From Saccoglossus kowalevskii (lineage: Eukaryota > Hemichordata > Enteropneusta > Harrimaniidae), in assembly GCF_000003605.2 (NCBI RefSeq), contig NW_003124897.1, forward strand, positions 437,949 through 501,948: 64,000 nucleotides of DNA, in the 5' to 3' direction. A program made the translations under genes and the position numbers. Positions 1-13,278 of this stretch are shown here, piece by piece (positions within the stretch are counted from its first letter, which is position 1; each line of letters starts with the position of its first letter). Below the pieces are notes generated by a model. It was not told where the DNA came from, did no database searches, and saw only the letters and a list, made by a program, of their open reading frames with translations.

Positions 1-235
1 AACCAGTACTAGATATCACTAATTTAGACATGTAAACCAACCAGTAATAGATATCACTAATTTAGACATGTAAACCAGCCAGTACGAGATATCACTAGAT
101 GTGTTTACCAGCCAGTACTAGATATCACTAATTTAGAGCGATAAAACAGCAAGTACGGTACTAGATATCACTAATTTAGACATGTAAACCAGCCAGTATT
201 AGATATCACTAATTGAGAGATGTAAAAGATGCAAC
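1..235. repeat. 38-bp tandem repeat, cut by the window edge
   Basis: About six imperfect copies of a ~38-bp unit whose core reads TAGATATCACTAATTTAGAC, joined by AACCAGCCAGTA. Copies differ by substitutions and small deletions: one lacks AATTTAG and one carries an extra GTACGG. The array is already under way at base 1, so its true length is unknown. Looser echoes of the ACCAGCC segment continue to about 320. No coding frame runs through it. It lies inside the inferred intron of the minus-strand gene. Confidence 0.85.
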
Positions 236-3200
236 AACCAGCCAAAAGTGGTCCTCCACTAACTGTGTTTACCAGCCAACACTAAACAAAAGTAACACAA
301 ACATAGAAACCAGCTGACACTACACCTTTACTCAAAACAGACATGTGCAAAAAAAAAAATGAAAGCTGCTATCATCAACAAAAATGGATGTATAATAAGA
401 TTAAATATTCTGTGCAGTAGTCATGGTGCTTCAGGCTTAATGGCTTGCAAGCAGTCTTTCTTCGAGTCCATTTATGCCTTTTGATTTCGTATAATCTACC
501 TTCAAAAAACTAGAGTGGTAGAGATTGCATGAGACCCTCTTGACTCCAGCGAATTCATTGTTCCATATTTGGGACTCATTAATAGTATATAGAAACCCCC
601 TGCTTTGCCCTTGTGTAACTTTGTGTTGTCACCCTCCCTTTGCACTGAAAACCATCAATGGCTTACTGTCTTTTAAGGAACTTTTTTCAGTGTTAAAGCA
701 GCCAAGTCCTGACTTGGTTTTAAAGAATGGGTGTGCCCAGGGAATGCGGGTAGAATGGAAGAACAAATACAAATCAACCAAGCATAGCGCAGAGCACTGG
801 ACAAGGTAAGAGGTCAAACAAACAAAACCTCCCCTGTCCTAATTACTTCCACAGTTACATACTACATGTTGTAGAGTCTTCAAATTTGCAGCTGCCGAAC
901 GCGTAAATTGTTCTCATGTTTCATAAAATCACAAAATACATAAATACCCCACAATTAGCATAAATTTAGATACAAAAGTTGCGCAGGATGGTGATTTTGC
1001 GATGGCTTTCACCATATGTGGAAAAATATATTGCTTAAAAAACAAACAAGTATGATTTTGAGTTTTTGAATCATACGATAAGTTCATTACCTCACCTATT
1101 TTAGTTTTAATCAGGACGTATTTTATCACTTCACTAACAATTTGAATAAATTTGATCTGTAAAACGATTTCTGTTGAGAATTGTTCTTATATACAAGTTT
1201 CAAAGCAGGTACTTTTTTAATGTTTTTTATCTTAAATTTTTATCAAACAACTTTTTATAAATGTTGTATGATAAATTTTGTATTAACCACGCTTTCACAA
1301 ATGCCTTTAATTTGCAATCATTTCTATCGATTTACGGTTAAATGTTGATGTAAACAAATTCAGAGTGCCTAGTCTTTGCACCGTGTCATCTTCAATATGG
1401 AACCCGTTAATTTGTTGCTATTGTTGTTTTTGGGAGAGGACAGACAAGGGGAGGGAAGTGGGAAATAGGGTGGCACCAAAAATGTACACTTGACAATTGA
1501 GACACTAATGGAAGGCTCTTTAATGGAATGATGAACATGTCTTCAAAACTGGTTTTGAAAAACCCTAAAGGTTGTTTTTACTTCACTGTTGTTTCCTTCA
1601 ATGTGTCATCATAATGGAGTCCCCCTCTCTTAAGAAACACCATTATCATCAGTGACATCAGTTTTTTTTTTGTTTCTTTAGTCTGCATTAGCAAAACTAC
1701 ATCAGAGAACTGACAGCTGAATGAATACCCTTTTTCTTATACAGTATTGTTACCATGGTAACATTACAACCAAGCTGGCAATAGTAAATACTAATGCCCA
1801 AATTATATCTAATTTCACTACCCTAATATAATCGTGCATTAGTAGAGTGACGCAAATGCATCAAATAAATTCCATATTTTCATAAACATAAATTTTCTTA
1901 ATAATAACATATTTGGAGTCAAATTTTGATTCAAATTTTATAGAACCTTGTATGCATTTGAACTGTGCAACACTGAGTGGTATTTTTTATTGCTAATATA
2001 TGGTATTATTTTACTGTACTTTTTTGTGATGAAAACACAAAAATGCCTTAAATCATGAAAACAAAATCAAACTACAATTGATACGTCTAAAGCAAAATAC
2101 ATAAATGAGCCCTGGAACTGAGTGAACATTGAAAAACACTGTGTGACTGCAGTCATTATTTTAAATGCATTTTTTTTTTTGCAAAAATTTTTCCAGAATT
2201 GATGCCATCATTAAACTTTCTTTGAAAGATATTAGTTAAGGTGTTGAACAACACCATACATAGCACATGAAATTATTGGCGATCGTGATGCTTCTTTGAG
2301 TGTAGGTGACAGTCGATTGTTTCGTTTTCTTTGTACAAGGAATACACTGACCACTATTTAAACTTTTTTGTCCAGCACCAAACAGAATTCAATCCAATTT
2401 TTGAAAAGTACTATTTTAGTATCAATATTTTGGAAAACACTAACTGTATTATGCTCTAGTAACCATGGCTTGCATAAATTAAAACAGGGTCTCGTCCAAT
2501 CAAAATGGGATAATCCACATTGCCTATGTTGTGTGCTTTCTCAATTTGTTATGTTTTCAATATAAAGTTTAAAGGAAATGAATTCATTGATGAGAAATTT
2601 CTTTACTCTCTACTTTTTTTTTTTTTTAATTGCATTTTCCCAATCGCAATGAATCAATTAACCCACCGCTACATAAACAAAGAGTCAATTTTCAAATCAA
2701 AAACATTAGTCGATAATCTGAAATGCTGATCAGATTGGGAAAAAAAATTGCAACTGCAAGGCACAGGTGCTGTCCACAATGTTCAATTACTTGAGATAAC
2801 CTGCTACACAGTCCTAGTATGTCATTACACATCACCAAGGCAGTCCTGGTTGTACCTGATACGTTTAAAATTCAATTAATGAACACTAGGAACCACTAAA
2901 CACACGTCGTGAAACAATAAAACACCCACTTCATGAAACAGTATGAATACAGAACAAGACTCTCCATAAAATTATACTACTAGAGAGTAATTAAGTTTTG
3001 GATGCAAAATCTTAATTACATAGCACAGAGCTCTTATCTATGAACATCAGAGAGCTGGTTTTAATGCGTTTCCTTATTTATGCAAAAACAAAGTCATTCA
3101 AGGCACACTTGGAGGAATGAATACTGATAGTATTGAGATGAGGAGACTGATCACAAATCTGTTTTCGTGTCTGTAACAATTTCCGGCTGCGAGCAAAGAA

Positions 3201-5851
3201 AGCTTAGGTTAAAATCGAAGTACTAACAGAGAAGTTAAGATTGTGAGGTTTTGCTTCAAGGTATACCCCTCCCAATAATGACTTCACTTAAGGTTATGGA
3301 ATAGATGGTTTCTAAACGAAACAGAACGTGACTAAAATTTGAGTTTGTGAAAAAAGAACAAGATAGGCTACCTTCAGTTGATTCAATGTTTATTTTTGTG
3401 GCTGAAATTGAACACAAAATGAACAAACTGATATTCAGTTATGAAATGTCAGCTCTTGTGTCTTTGAATTGCACCTCCAAAAAAAGTGCAGGGAAGCCGT
3501 ATTTAATAAGTACCTTGCATCACACAACTAAAATTTAGTTTGTACCAGCAGTCTACACAGATGAACTACTTATTGCATGGTAGAGGTGCAAAATGTTTCT
3601 AACCTAAGCCATTTAGGGTTGTTGTGCAGTACCGACTTGGCTGGGCAAATTTTTTTTTTTTTTTAACAAAAGTTTTAACCTGCCCACAGTGTTCTGTATT
3701 TTGCTCAGTATTACATCCATTTCATTAAATTTAATGCATATTCAATAATTTCCATGTTAATGACATGTAGAACATGTTTTTATGTTGGCTTTAATATGTC
3801 TTGATTAAAATAATTCTATAAGTATATTAAACAAATATGCGGGTTTATACAGTGAATGCAGGCGAAGTTGACTATGACAATCAAAGGGGCCACAAAAGCA
3901 AACTGCATTGTGGGTAATAAACTATATATAGCTTGACCTGAGCATAACAGTGCAGATTTCATACCCATGTTGTATCTTGGGTTTTTTCTTTATCCATCAT
4001 GTTTAAAAGCAATCTTTTTATTTTACGTATTTAGTCCCACTCAGATTCGATTCAACTCAGGGAGTACAAGTATAAAAGCCCAAAATGTAGTTGATTTTGT
4101 TTTTTTCAACGTTATTTACAGTGATATAGAAGAGGAAAATGTGTTATTTTAAATACACAAAAACCCCAGCCTCCATCAGTTTTGCTATTTGTCACTATTG
4201 GTACAGCAAAATAAAGGCAGCTTACGTGGAAGAATCTGCGTAGACAAACGATAGAATGGGGGCAAAGATTCAGGCAAGAGATAAAGTTCTCACCAAATGT
4301 TGCTTTAAATCCTAAAGGAGGGATTTGATACATAGAGCTTGGATAGTTGATATTATCTCTGATTACTATTAGGTGAAATGAGCGTTGCCGCAATGATGGA
4401 GCAATTCCCTCCCAAATTGCATTCTGCATACAGATTGAATACATGTGACAGTTAAATGTAAACCAATATTATCTTGGGGAACGGTATCAAACAAAATAAT
4501 AATTAGCCATTTCTAACATCCGTAAACTCCATCTTTCGCCGCGTACAAGGACCAATTTCCTGTGCATGACTCCTCTATGTACATTTGGACAATCCTGCGA
4601 TTATTTCTGTATGTCTGAGTGCTTACAATGGTGAACAGCTAATTGGAGAGCCTATGATCTACAGTGTTTTTTTCACGACATCTGGTCCCGTGCCTTACAT
4701 CCATCTAAACACAAGGGGGACGCTTTACTTAGATTCGATAACAGTCAATAGTATTCTGCGTACTAAAATAAAGCATTCATGTGGAAGCCTTGCAGAAAGG
4801 GCAACCGACAATACACAAAAAAAAAAAAAATCTCTGCGTTAAACTTGGGTGATTGAGCGTAAAGACAAAAGCTTAAACTCCTTTGAATGGACAGAATGCA
4901 GTATCTTTTCTACCAAAGACTCAACATTGTTGTCTCTTTAGTACAGGTCAAAGGGTAAGTCTTCTCATGTGCTGATGAATTTGTTTGTTGCCATGGCGAG
5001 CAAACAATCAGGAGCTAGATACAATGTAAGACAGGTGTTAGTTATAACACACTGGACGGCTTAAATCAGGATCAAAACCGAAAAACTGAATTATTATTAA
5101 ATATAAATTAATTGAAAATACCCTTAAAATGAACATTCCTAGAACAAAGAAATTTGATAATTTGTGGAAGGACTATTGCAAACAAAAGAGATACTGTTCT
5201 GCCCAAGAGACGATGTAACTTCATATTTTTGCTGCTGTCCCTCCCGAATTTCAACATCAAAAATTTATACCATTTTATGACTACCTAACCCATCACCATG
5301 CCAATTTGGCAAATCAAAGAGAGGCTGGCACCAAGGCGACAGGTTCAGCAGAAACACAGAACAAAAGAAAAGTAAATTGAAGCCCCCCAGTGAGACAAGT
5401 TGATGGAAGCTCTCCCAGTGAGACTGGTGATGGAAGCATTGGTGAAATTATCTATTACTAACATTACCATCAAATTTACTCAATAGAAGTTAGATAAGAA
5501 AAAGGGTTAAGCAAATAAGGTAATGCTATTAAAAAAAATGCCATTTTTCATGAATTATTTAATCAAAATTTATAAGTCGAAACGAACCCATCAGCGTTTT
5601 CAAGCTTTTTTCCCCAAGAATAACAGAAAACAATCCGCTAATTAGACTAATTTAAATTAGTAGCCTTTCAATAAATGATGTCAACGAAGCAATGATACAA
5701 GGCAGGTTTTCTAAGGTTCCATTCAGGGGTAACAAAACCAAATCACTCGACAGATGTTGCTGGGGTTGATGTCAGAGTTACGCATCACTAAAAGTCCAAA
5801 GATAGGGGAAAACAATATCAGGGGAAAAGAAACAGTCCCCAATCTCGATAC
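236..5851. other. Non-coding, intron-like DNA
   Basis: AT-rich sequence with homopolymer runs (for example T15 at 3650-3664 and A runs near 350 and 4815). Reading frames are short and look like chance. The two segments that look least random are on the minus strand (4423-4294 and 3186-3098); they are treated as weak exon leads in the findings. A short direct duplication containing CCAGTGAGAC and GATGGAAGC sits at about 5387-5437. No transposon or RNA gene is recognised. Confidence 0.6.
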
Positions 5852-5920
5852 CATGGAGGGATCAAGCACACTCCCACCACCATTACTATCATCATCGGCT
5901 AGACAGTCATCTGGAATCCC
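5852..5920 (-). CDS. Candidate internal exon, acidic/glycine-rich segment
   Basis: On the minus strand a good 3' splice site (pyrimidine-rich GCTTGTCTTAATCTCAG) is followed by 23 open codons. The peptide begins GIPDDCLADDDSNGGGSV and continues LDPSM. A GT dinucleotide follows directly; the donor GTATCG is weak. Phase would be 0 in and 0 out. The peptide looks like a flexible acidic linker or cytoplasmic stretch and matches no family I recognise. The GAT/GGT-rich stretch may simply be a short triplet repeat, and the same bases also read as a plausible peptide on the plus strand, so this could be chance. The signal-peptide exon ends in phase 1, so at least one other exon would have to lie between them. 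Confidence 0.22.
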
Positions 5921-7329
5921 CTGAGATTAAGACAAGCAGCCAGACAATCAAGATCCTTTTGGCGACAGTGATTTTAGTGACTAAGACCATGACAAGTCAG
6001 CTAACACAATCATGGGAAAATTAGCAAACAATAAAAAATATAAAATATGAAAAATTTCAACTTCATTATTTTACTGAGAACTAAAAGCATGACTTTCTAT
6101 TGAAAACTTAATTAATAAACTAAATATGTCTTTAATGGGAAAATAATTGGATTGTATTACACAGAACAGTTTCAATAAAATAATATTTACTTAATAATAT
6201 AATAAAACAAACATGTATGCTTTTGATCAGAAACTTTACCTAATCACTTTAAAACCATACTTAAGAGTCAATTGACAATTTTTGTATATTGAAGAGAAAT
6301 TTGTTTTGGGGTTTGAGCTACCATCTCAGAAAAAATAGAACAATTATGCTGCTTGGATGTTTATAATACACACTGTTTCAGGAAAACATCAATATTTTTT
6401 TATAGAAATTTATGAAATATTTTTCCCCAAAGACCCTCGTGCTACATTCTGCAAAGACATTGCTTTCAATGTCAATAGAAGCCAATTGGCAGCGCCCATT
6501 ACCCATGCGTCAAGTACGAAAACAGTTATTATTCGTAGGTGGGTATGTTGTATTTGCTAAAATGTCGTGTTTGGTTAACTTAACAACCATCATTTGAAAT
6601 TCATAAAACAATTGGAAATAATTTATACAAAAAACATTGTTATGAAACTAAGTATATATGATATATTCAAACAAACTAATTTATAAATTAACCAACACAG
6701 GCAAAATAGGCTATTGATATTTCTTGGCCTAGAATCAACATTTCTGGAAATTACCTGTCTTTCAACGGGCAAGTTCAAACGAACAAAGAATTTAAATTTC
6801 ATTAAAAATCCCTTTCTAACCTCGGCTTTAAATAGGAAACTTCCAGCAGCTGCCATGGTAGTTATATTCCCAGATGATGTTCATTTCCCCCCTCCTGTAA
6901 TTCTCATTTATTATACGAAGCAAATAATAGTCATATTTACTTTTGCGATTAAATAATATACAGGCAAAATTAGACAAAGAAAGTCAAATTGTATGTGTTT
7001 TTGTGGTGTAGTGATGGATCATACTTAGGAAGCTTTCCTGTTCCCCGATGGGTCTATTAGAAATATATTGAGTTTACTGTGGGTTAGCTAAAAAGTGACA
7101 TCCATCTTTCCCATGCTGACAGATTCAAATTTTCAGTACTGTACAATCGCTGTCATTTTCTGACGGAGTAATTTGCTTAATTTGGGGACAATTTGGTAAC
7201 TAGAGTTCATTAAACAAGGGAGTAATGGTAACTTACGATATTGGCTCTGCAGACAGTCTACAAATGATCAAACCATTTCAACAGTAAAAATTCAACCAGA
7301 CCATTTGCAAGCAAGATCCTGTCAGAAAT

Positions 7330-7520
7330 GAACAGTGTTGAACTCGTCTAAACTTAATATATTCAACTAGAAACCTGTTTAAACCAAACCTGTGTAGATC
7401 AGAAATCTAACTGAACTGGGCCTGTTTCACTAGAAATCTGTCTAAACTAGACCTTGTCTAAACAGAACCTTGTGCAAACTGTATTAAATCAGAAATACAG
7501 ATTTAATAATACAGGCACAC
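7330..7520. repeat. Degenerate short repeat
   Basis: Loose copies of CTAGAAACCTGTTTAAAC recur at about 7368-7385 and 7430-7447, together with CTAGACCTTGTCTAAAC and similar phrases. It looks like an old, heavily diverged minisatellite of about 60-bp period. The period cannot be fixed by eye. Confidence 0.35.
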
Positions 7521-7915
7521 TAAACTGAACTCAACAAAACTGTGAGAGGCAGTATGTTTATGAACCAAGAGTGACTTGCTATGAAAGCATGCTTTTATTC
7601 ATGGCCAATGAAAAGAGGAAACAGTTTTTTGAAGTGACATGATTAAAATCTTCTTTATCTGCGGTTGATGTGTGGCATCAAGACAAGGGGAGTTTTTGAG
7701 AGCAAAAAGTAAACTTGCGTGAAGGCTGGGCAAACAATTAATGGCTCCAGTGGTATCAGTCTAGTGTTTTCCATGGGATTATCAAGAATTAGTAAACATG
7801 TGTATGAATAATACAGACACTACAAAACACACAAAACATGTCAAACAAACATACAACCAGTCAGGCTCAGCAAATATTTAGCTTTACATGGAGGTCACAG
7901 ATTATTTTCAGAAAA

Positions 7916-7926
7916 GGGGGGGGGGG
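7916..7926. repeat. Poly-G run (11)
   Basis: Eleven consecutive G on the plus strand in otherwise AT-rich DNA; length is likely to vary between alleles. No surrounding G-quadruplex pattern of separate G runs is seen. Confidence 0.9.
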
Positions 7927-10900
7927 CACAACCTGCTGAATTTCCTGCAGATTGGCAAATTTCATTTTTTTTTACATTATTTTCTAAAACTTCCGAAAGC
8001 TTAAGTATTCCTTGAAGTTTACAAAACGATACAAATTCTCTTGTTCGCTCTACGGGGAGATAATTTCTGATCATGAACAACACTGACACTTATCATAAAA
8101 TTCTCGTATTATTCATTTAAGTCCCGTAATTAACAAGATTAAAATGCTTTTTATTTTCAATTTATGGCCTACCAAGCCAATATCATAATTATACTTGCAC
8201 TAAAATATGCCAACAACGCGACGACGTATCTTTTGTCTGCCAAATTTAAAATTGATGGGAGTATTTCATATACAGGAAATCAGCATCGCGTGGTTATTTT
8301 TATTTTACAAATCATAATAGCGAGCAATCAGTAATTATTTGCTAGGAATTAGTTCCGTAATGAATGAGACACGCTAAAATTAATTTATCTCAACTGACTG
8401 AAAAATAATAATTTTATAAGTTGAGGAATTTTAAAAATTTCTAATTCATTATCCAAATACTGCTACATGTAGGTATTTTCACGATTTGATATATTTTCGA
8501 CTTTCAGGAGACAAAATTTTGCAAAAGTTGCTAATTCTGTGTCCAGAGATATTTCATGATTTTCTCAGACTAAACCGGTTCACAGCAGTGATCTGTTATA
8601 ATACTGCAGTAATTTGTTGTAATACTCAGAAATAAATTTTCACAGTAATACAAGTTTTGGGAAACACTTATGTGGGTTCATTTTTTGAAAGGTGACAAAC
8701 ATCGAAATATTCAATGCTACACGATTTGACAAAGTATTACCTTTAACGCACAAGATTCATTAAAACAATCGCACCTGATATATTCGAGCGAGGTGTCTAG
8801 AAACTGACAACGGATGGAGATAAAATACACTTATCCTATTGGCCAATCAAATCCCATCCATCATTCTGTAATCACAAATCAGGACTGCAAGACATCGGCC
8901 AAGAAAATTTATCAAACTGCAAAAAGACCACACGCTGTGAGGTAGAAAGTACCTACACGGCCAAGAAGAATGACCATTACCGTATGATAAATGGGCCAGA
9001 GTGTGGCGTTTAGACTAATTTGTCTTGGGCTCGGTCCTTAAGTGCATCTTCAACAAATTGCAAAGCGTAAAGTAAATTTTCACCTTCATTCTCAAAAACA
9101 ACTTCTAAAATGATTTGTTAAATATGTGACGGACATCTTGCACACAAGTAACCATTACATCTATCAGTGTCTATATCAGATTTCGATCACAGTACAAGGG
9201 ATGACCAATATTATGTTTGCTATGATAAATGATGTATACCAGACCACTCCAACCATTTAAGAGGGATCTATTAAGCTGGCATTTACCAGCCTAGTGTAGA
9301 ACAGTCATTGTAGAATTTAATCAGTCCGCCCAGGTCTGTAATTGCCCTGGCATTTACCAACAAACCTATCTTCACACAGTCTCAAGTAACCGCACAACGG
9401 CAATCAAATCTATTAATTCAGTCTATCAGTCTTTTTTTTTTTGTACTTGTCCTTGAGAATTCAACTTCTTATTTTGTATCACACCATAAATTCAGTTCAA
9501 ATGTCTGTGCTGGGAAGAACCGCTGATTAGCAGAATAAGGAACAATTTAGCACTTTTGAGGAAATGAACAGAATTCCTAAAGATAAAAGCATTACTGTTT
9601 ACATATGTCTAATGCCCCCTCTCATCTTCGCACAGGCAGGGAAATGACGTCACTTCACCACCAACCTTAGAAAAAAACGCATGTCAAACACCGATGACAT
9701 ACAAACAAACAGTGCATCTGAAGGTGGAAACGACAGGAGCCTCATCCTACTCATAGCAAAAAGAGTATGCTTTAAAAATAACATGCTTATCCCCAGCTTA
9801 GCGATAATGGCACTCCAGTATTGATCCACAGGCTTTCAGAAAAATGAATCTGCTGTGTATCTGAGACCTGATCCAAATCAGGCATCCATTATCCCAATGG
9901 CATTTTTTTACCTATCAATGTACAACATTTAATAACCAAATGAGTCATAAAATCTTGACATTCTCACTAAGTATACTCTGCTGTTTTCCAGCTCCTTACT
10001 CTATCTCCAAAGGCATCCATCCGTAATCTTGGATAAGATCCTCACATCCGACATCCGAGGCTTTACCGATAAAAAAACAACAGATCTCAATTAGGGAGTA
10101 GTTGTGGCAATATACTGATTACAACGATGGTGTAACCTTCTTTTATGCTTTTCAAAAAAAAAAAAATGCCAGAGGAGACAGTCCTTTATTTAAGAAACTT
10201 ACTAAGTGTGTAAATTCTGTGAAGGCACAATAAAAAAACGAAGAGACAGACTTCTACAAATTTATTCCAATCATCAATTACTTATTTAAATAACTTTACA
10301 CTTTGTGAGGTAATTTTTTTTTTTTTTTGGCTATTTGATTTTCGAAAAAGCTATGTAGAAAAAAAAAAATTTCACTTAACTCACGCAATTGCAAATATAA
10401 AAGCAGTATACAGTACTTGTAGAAATTTTACCTTTTTTTTACTCCCACACTAGAACTAGATATTATAGTTCAATCTACAATCAGGTCAAGAAATATTTGG
10501 TGGAATTATAAAAATAAAGCCTGTTCATCTTAAAAAAGCATTAAATCTCAATAATAAATGCATTATAATAATAATTTAGCAGGAAGGCGTCATCAAGACG
10601 GTTCTAGCATGGAGCCATATTCCATTTACACTGGGTCCATTGAGATCCATAAGTAAAACATAAAGGTGTTAAAACTATTTTCAGCTTGCTGACACACCAT
10701 TACTCAACTCGCTTTGATCATTCTTCACTTTCTACTCGTTTTAACCACAGTGGGGTTAAAACTTGTCATTTCGGCACGTCCTGACGGCCAGTTCCATTAG
10801 CGAAGCAGACAGGACATCACACATTCACGTCTCCAAGCCTCCAGAATAATGAACATGCTTTCTCACAGTGCTAATAAACTAAATTTTGCCACCTTTGTTT

Positions 10901-13136
10901 TGCAAGAACTGTTCATGAGAATAAGAGACTAGAGCCAAATATGGGTAAAAACTTCAGACGTGGCAACTTGTATTCTAAAAGCAGTTTGAGTCAAATTCGA
11001 TTTTTCATTCCATTGTATATACAAATGTAATAGAAATCATTACACCCCTGGAAACTCACTGAATTATATGTTGATTTTTTTTTTTAATATTTACATAAAT
11101 TTAGGATTCTTAATAATAATAATATGTGACTTTTGAATCCCAAGTTACATGGCAGATTTGTGAGATACAAAAAAAAATAATCAGACCATAGGAACCAACG
11201 TAAAAATGAAAATGAGCCCACTTTTTTCCCCCCCATTTTCAGTGTTCTGGTGGTATGAACACAAACATATAAAGCACGACAAACATGACCATATAATCTT
11301 TAATTCGGTCTGGACCACCTTAATAGCTGGACATGTATGAAGCACCAAACAGTCTGCGTTCACTAATAGGTCTTCTACAATGCTATTTTTTTTATTTGTT
11401 CAAAAACAACAAAGCCTACCCATTGCTATGTAAATGTCCTCCACTCTGCTATTAAATTCAGAAAAAAAAATTTGCACTCTACTGAAAGTTTGGAAGGTGC
11501 GATTCCCATCACCGGGCAGAATAAGTGAAAGCTTTAGTTAGTTTTGATAAGAAAGCAACAAGACAGTCTGCAAAAAAGCGTCTGACAGTCAAGTGGCTGC
11601 GGCTTTCAAATACAATTCCATTATCCGTTAATTCCATTGTCATTTGCTGTGGTCATCTTTTCAGAAATGCAGACATTCATGGCCAAATCTATTACGAGTA
11701 ACTATTTAGAAATGAATGGTCGACATCAGACCAATCAATCCTAAAATAACAAAGACCATACTGTTACCATGCAAGTTCAGCCACGAAAACTGATAAATGA
11801 AATGAAATAAAGTTGGTTGTACAGCAAACAACATTAATCTCACAAAGTCGGAATTTCAAGTCATCCTCGTACCCTTAAGATCACACACAATTTCTGTAAC
11901 AGTTCACAGAGTAACAAAATTATTTTGAAATTTGTTTATTATTTAAATGAGAAGATGACAAACTTCGAATTGATTTCCGAGAGCTAATAATGGTGCAAAT
12001 TTGTTTGAAATGAAGATGCTTTAGTTATCATTCCCTCAAAGTAACATACTTTGCTGTCATGAGTTATTTTCTATAATGATAATGACATCAAACCTACTTT
12101 AAATTTCTATGGATTCATTACAAATCTCACACAACAATTTAGGAAATTATATTTTCCCCTGATTTCTCAAAATTCCTAATTTCGTTTGCTCATTATTTCA
12201 ACCCTTTTTCAGCTGCAATTTTGTGGTCGTAAAATTGTTCTTTAAATTAGAAGAAGAAAAGATGAAAATCATAGTTAGCGTAAAGTACATTTCTGAAGAT
12301 ATCATAAGATATCCGCAGGGTATAAATAATTATAAGCAATAACACAGCATGTACGCATAAATATTTTGTGACAATTAACTCAAATTACAGACCATTTTTG
12401 ATTCTTTGGTATTTTCTGAGATAGCCAAACAACTTATAATATAGCTTGCACATTTTATGCCGCACATTCAAGCATGGTCGCTTTATTTTCACGACAGGAC
12501 GTCTTCTGCTCTTTTAACGAGGGTGAAGAAATGGAAATGCCATCGCCGAGAAAGTGGGAGGGACTTTCAGTATTTCGCAATCATGACTACGCCAGACCAA
12601 AACTCAATTGTAGATAATCTCCCACATATTTGTTGTGCAAGTGACAATAGCTAAGCGGAGACCACACGCGTACGAGAGCAGTAGATGAGGGGCTAGTCGA
12701 GGGTTTAAAGTCATTCTGAGTCTCCCTCCTTGAGAGTAACTAAACAAACTTGTCTGGAACCAAGGAAGAGAAATTGATCAAAACAAACATCCCACCCTCC
12801 TCCACCTCGAGCACCCCGTTTTGTTTTTATCTTTTTGTTCCAAGATGGGATCCCACTCAAAATATTTATTCAACTACAGCCAAGGATTAGTGACCAGCAC
12901 ACACTCAACCTTCAAAGTACACTTTCATTTAAACGGCTTTTGATATACAGGGCCACTTTTCATCTCAGCGTATATCTATTCAACCTAAGGGAAACTTATC
13001 CCTCTTCAGTTGGCCTGTCTGTATAATGACTGAATGGGGCAGCACACCAGGCCCTCAGCCTTTCAAAAAGTAAACATATTTGTTTTGCAAATTCTTACAA
13101 GTCTATTCATTACATACCTATTAGGAATCTACTCAC

Positions 13137-13278
13137 CAGACATGCCGCATATGGCCACAAACCAAAGCACTAGAAAGCGAACCACTTGAAAAACATTTGA
13201 TTTTAGGGCATTCTTGGAGAGGTTGAGCCTAGGGCTATCACTTTCTTCAACATATGTTCTTCGATCAAAACAACAAAT
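13137..13278 (-). CDS. Candidate exon with a transmembrane-like segment
   Basis: Reading the minus strand, 47 codons are open between a CAG 3' splice site (CCTGACCCACTCAG) and a strong 5' splice site (CTG|GTGAGT). Phase is 0 at the start and 1 at the end. The first ~29 residues are polar (ICCFDRRTYVEESDSPRLNL, then SKNALKSNV). They lead into a hydrophobic stretch, FQVVRFLVLWFVAICGM, that could span a membrane. Local GC content is higher than the neighbouring intron-like DNA. There is no in-frame ATG to start it, so it would be internal. If the donor is not used, the frame ends three codons later at TAG, giving a hydrophobic C-terminus as in tail-anchored or GPI-signal proteins. No family is recognised. 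Linking it to the signal-peptide exon is inference from strand and compartment only; the phases do not join directly. Confidence 0.32.

Larger units (their letters stand above)
5921..13136. other. Non-coding, intron-like DNA
   Basis: Low-complexity AT-rich stretches alternate with more complex sequence at about 8755-9010, 9240-9420 and 10580-10870. There is a G11 run at 7916-7926, long A/T runs (9431-9442, 10155-10166, 10316-10329) and the degenerate repeat at about 7330-7520. The small frames in the region have no splice context or protein-like composition. No RNA gene or autonomous transposon is seen. Confidence 0.6.
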
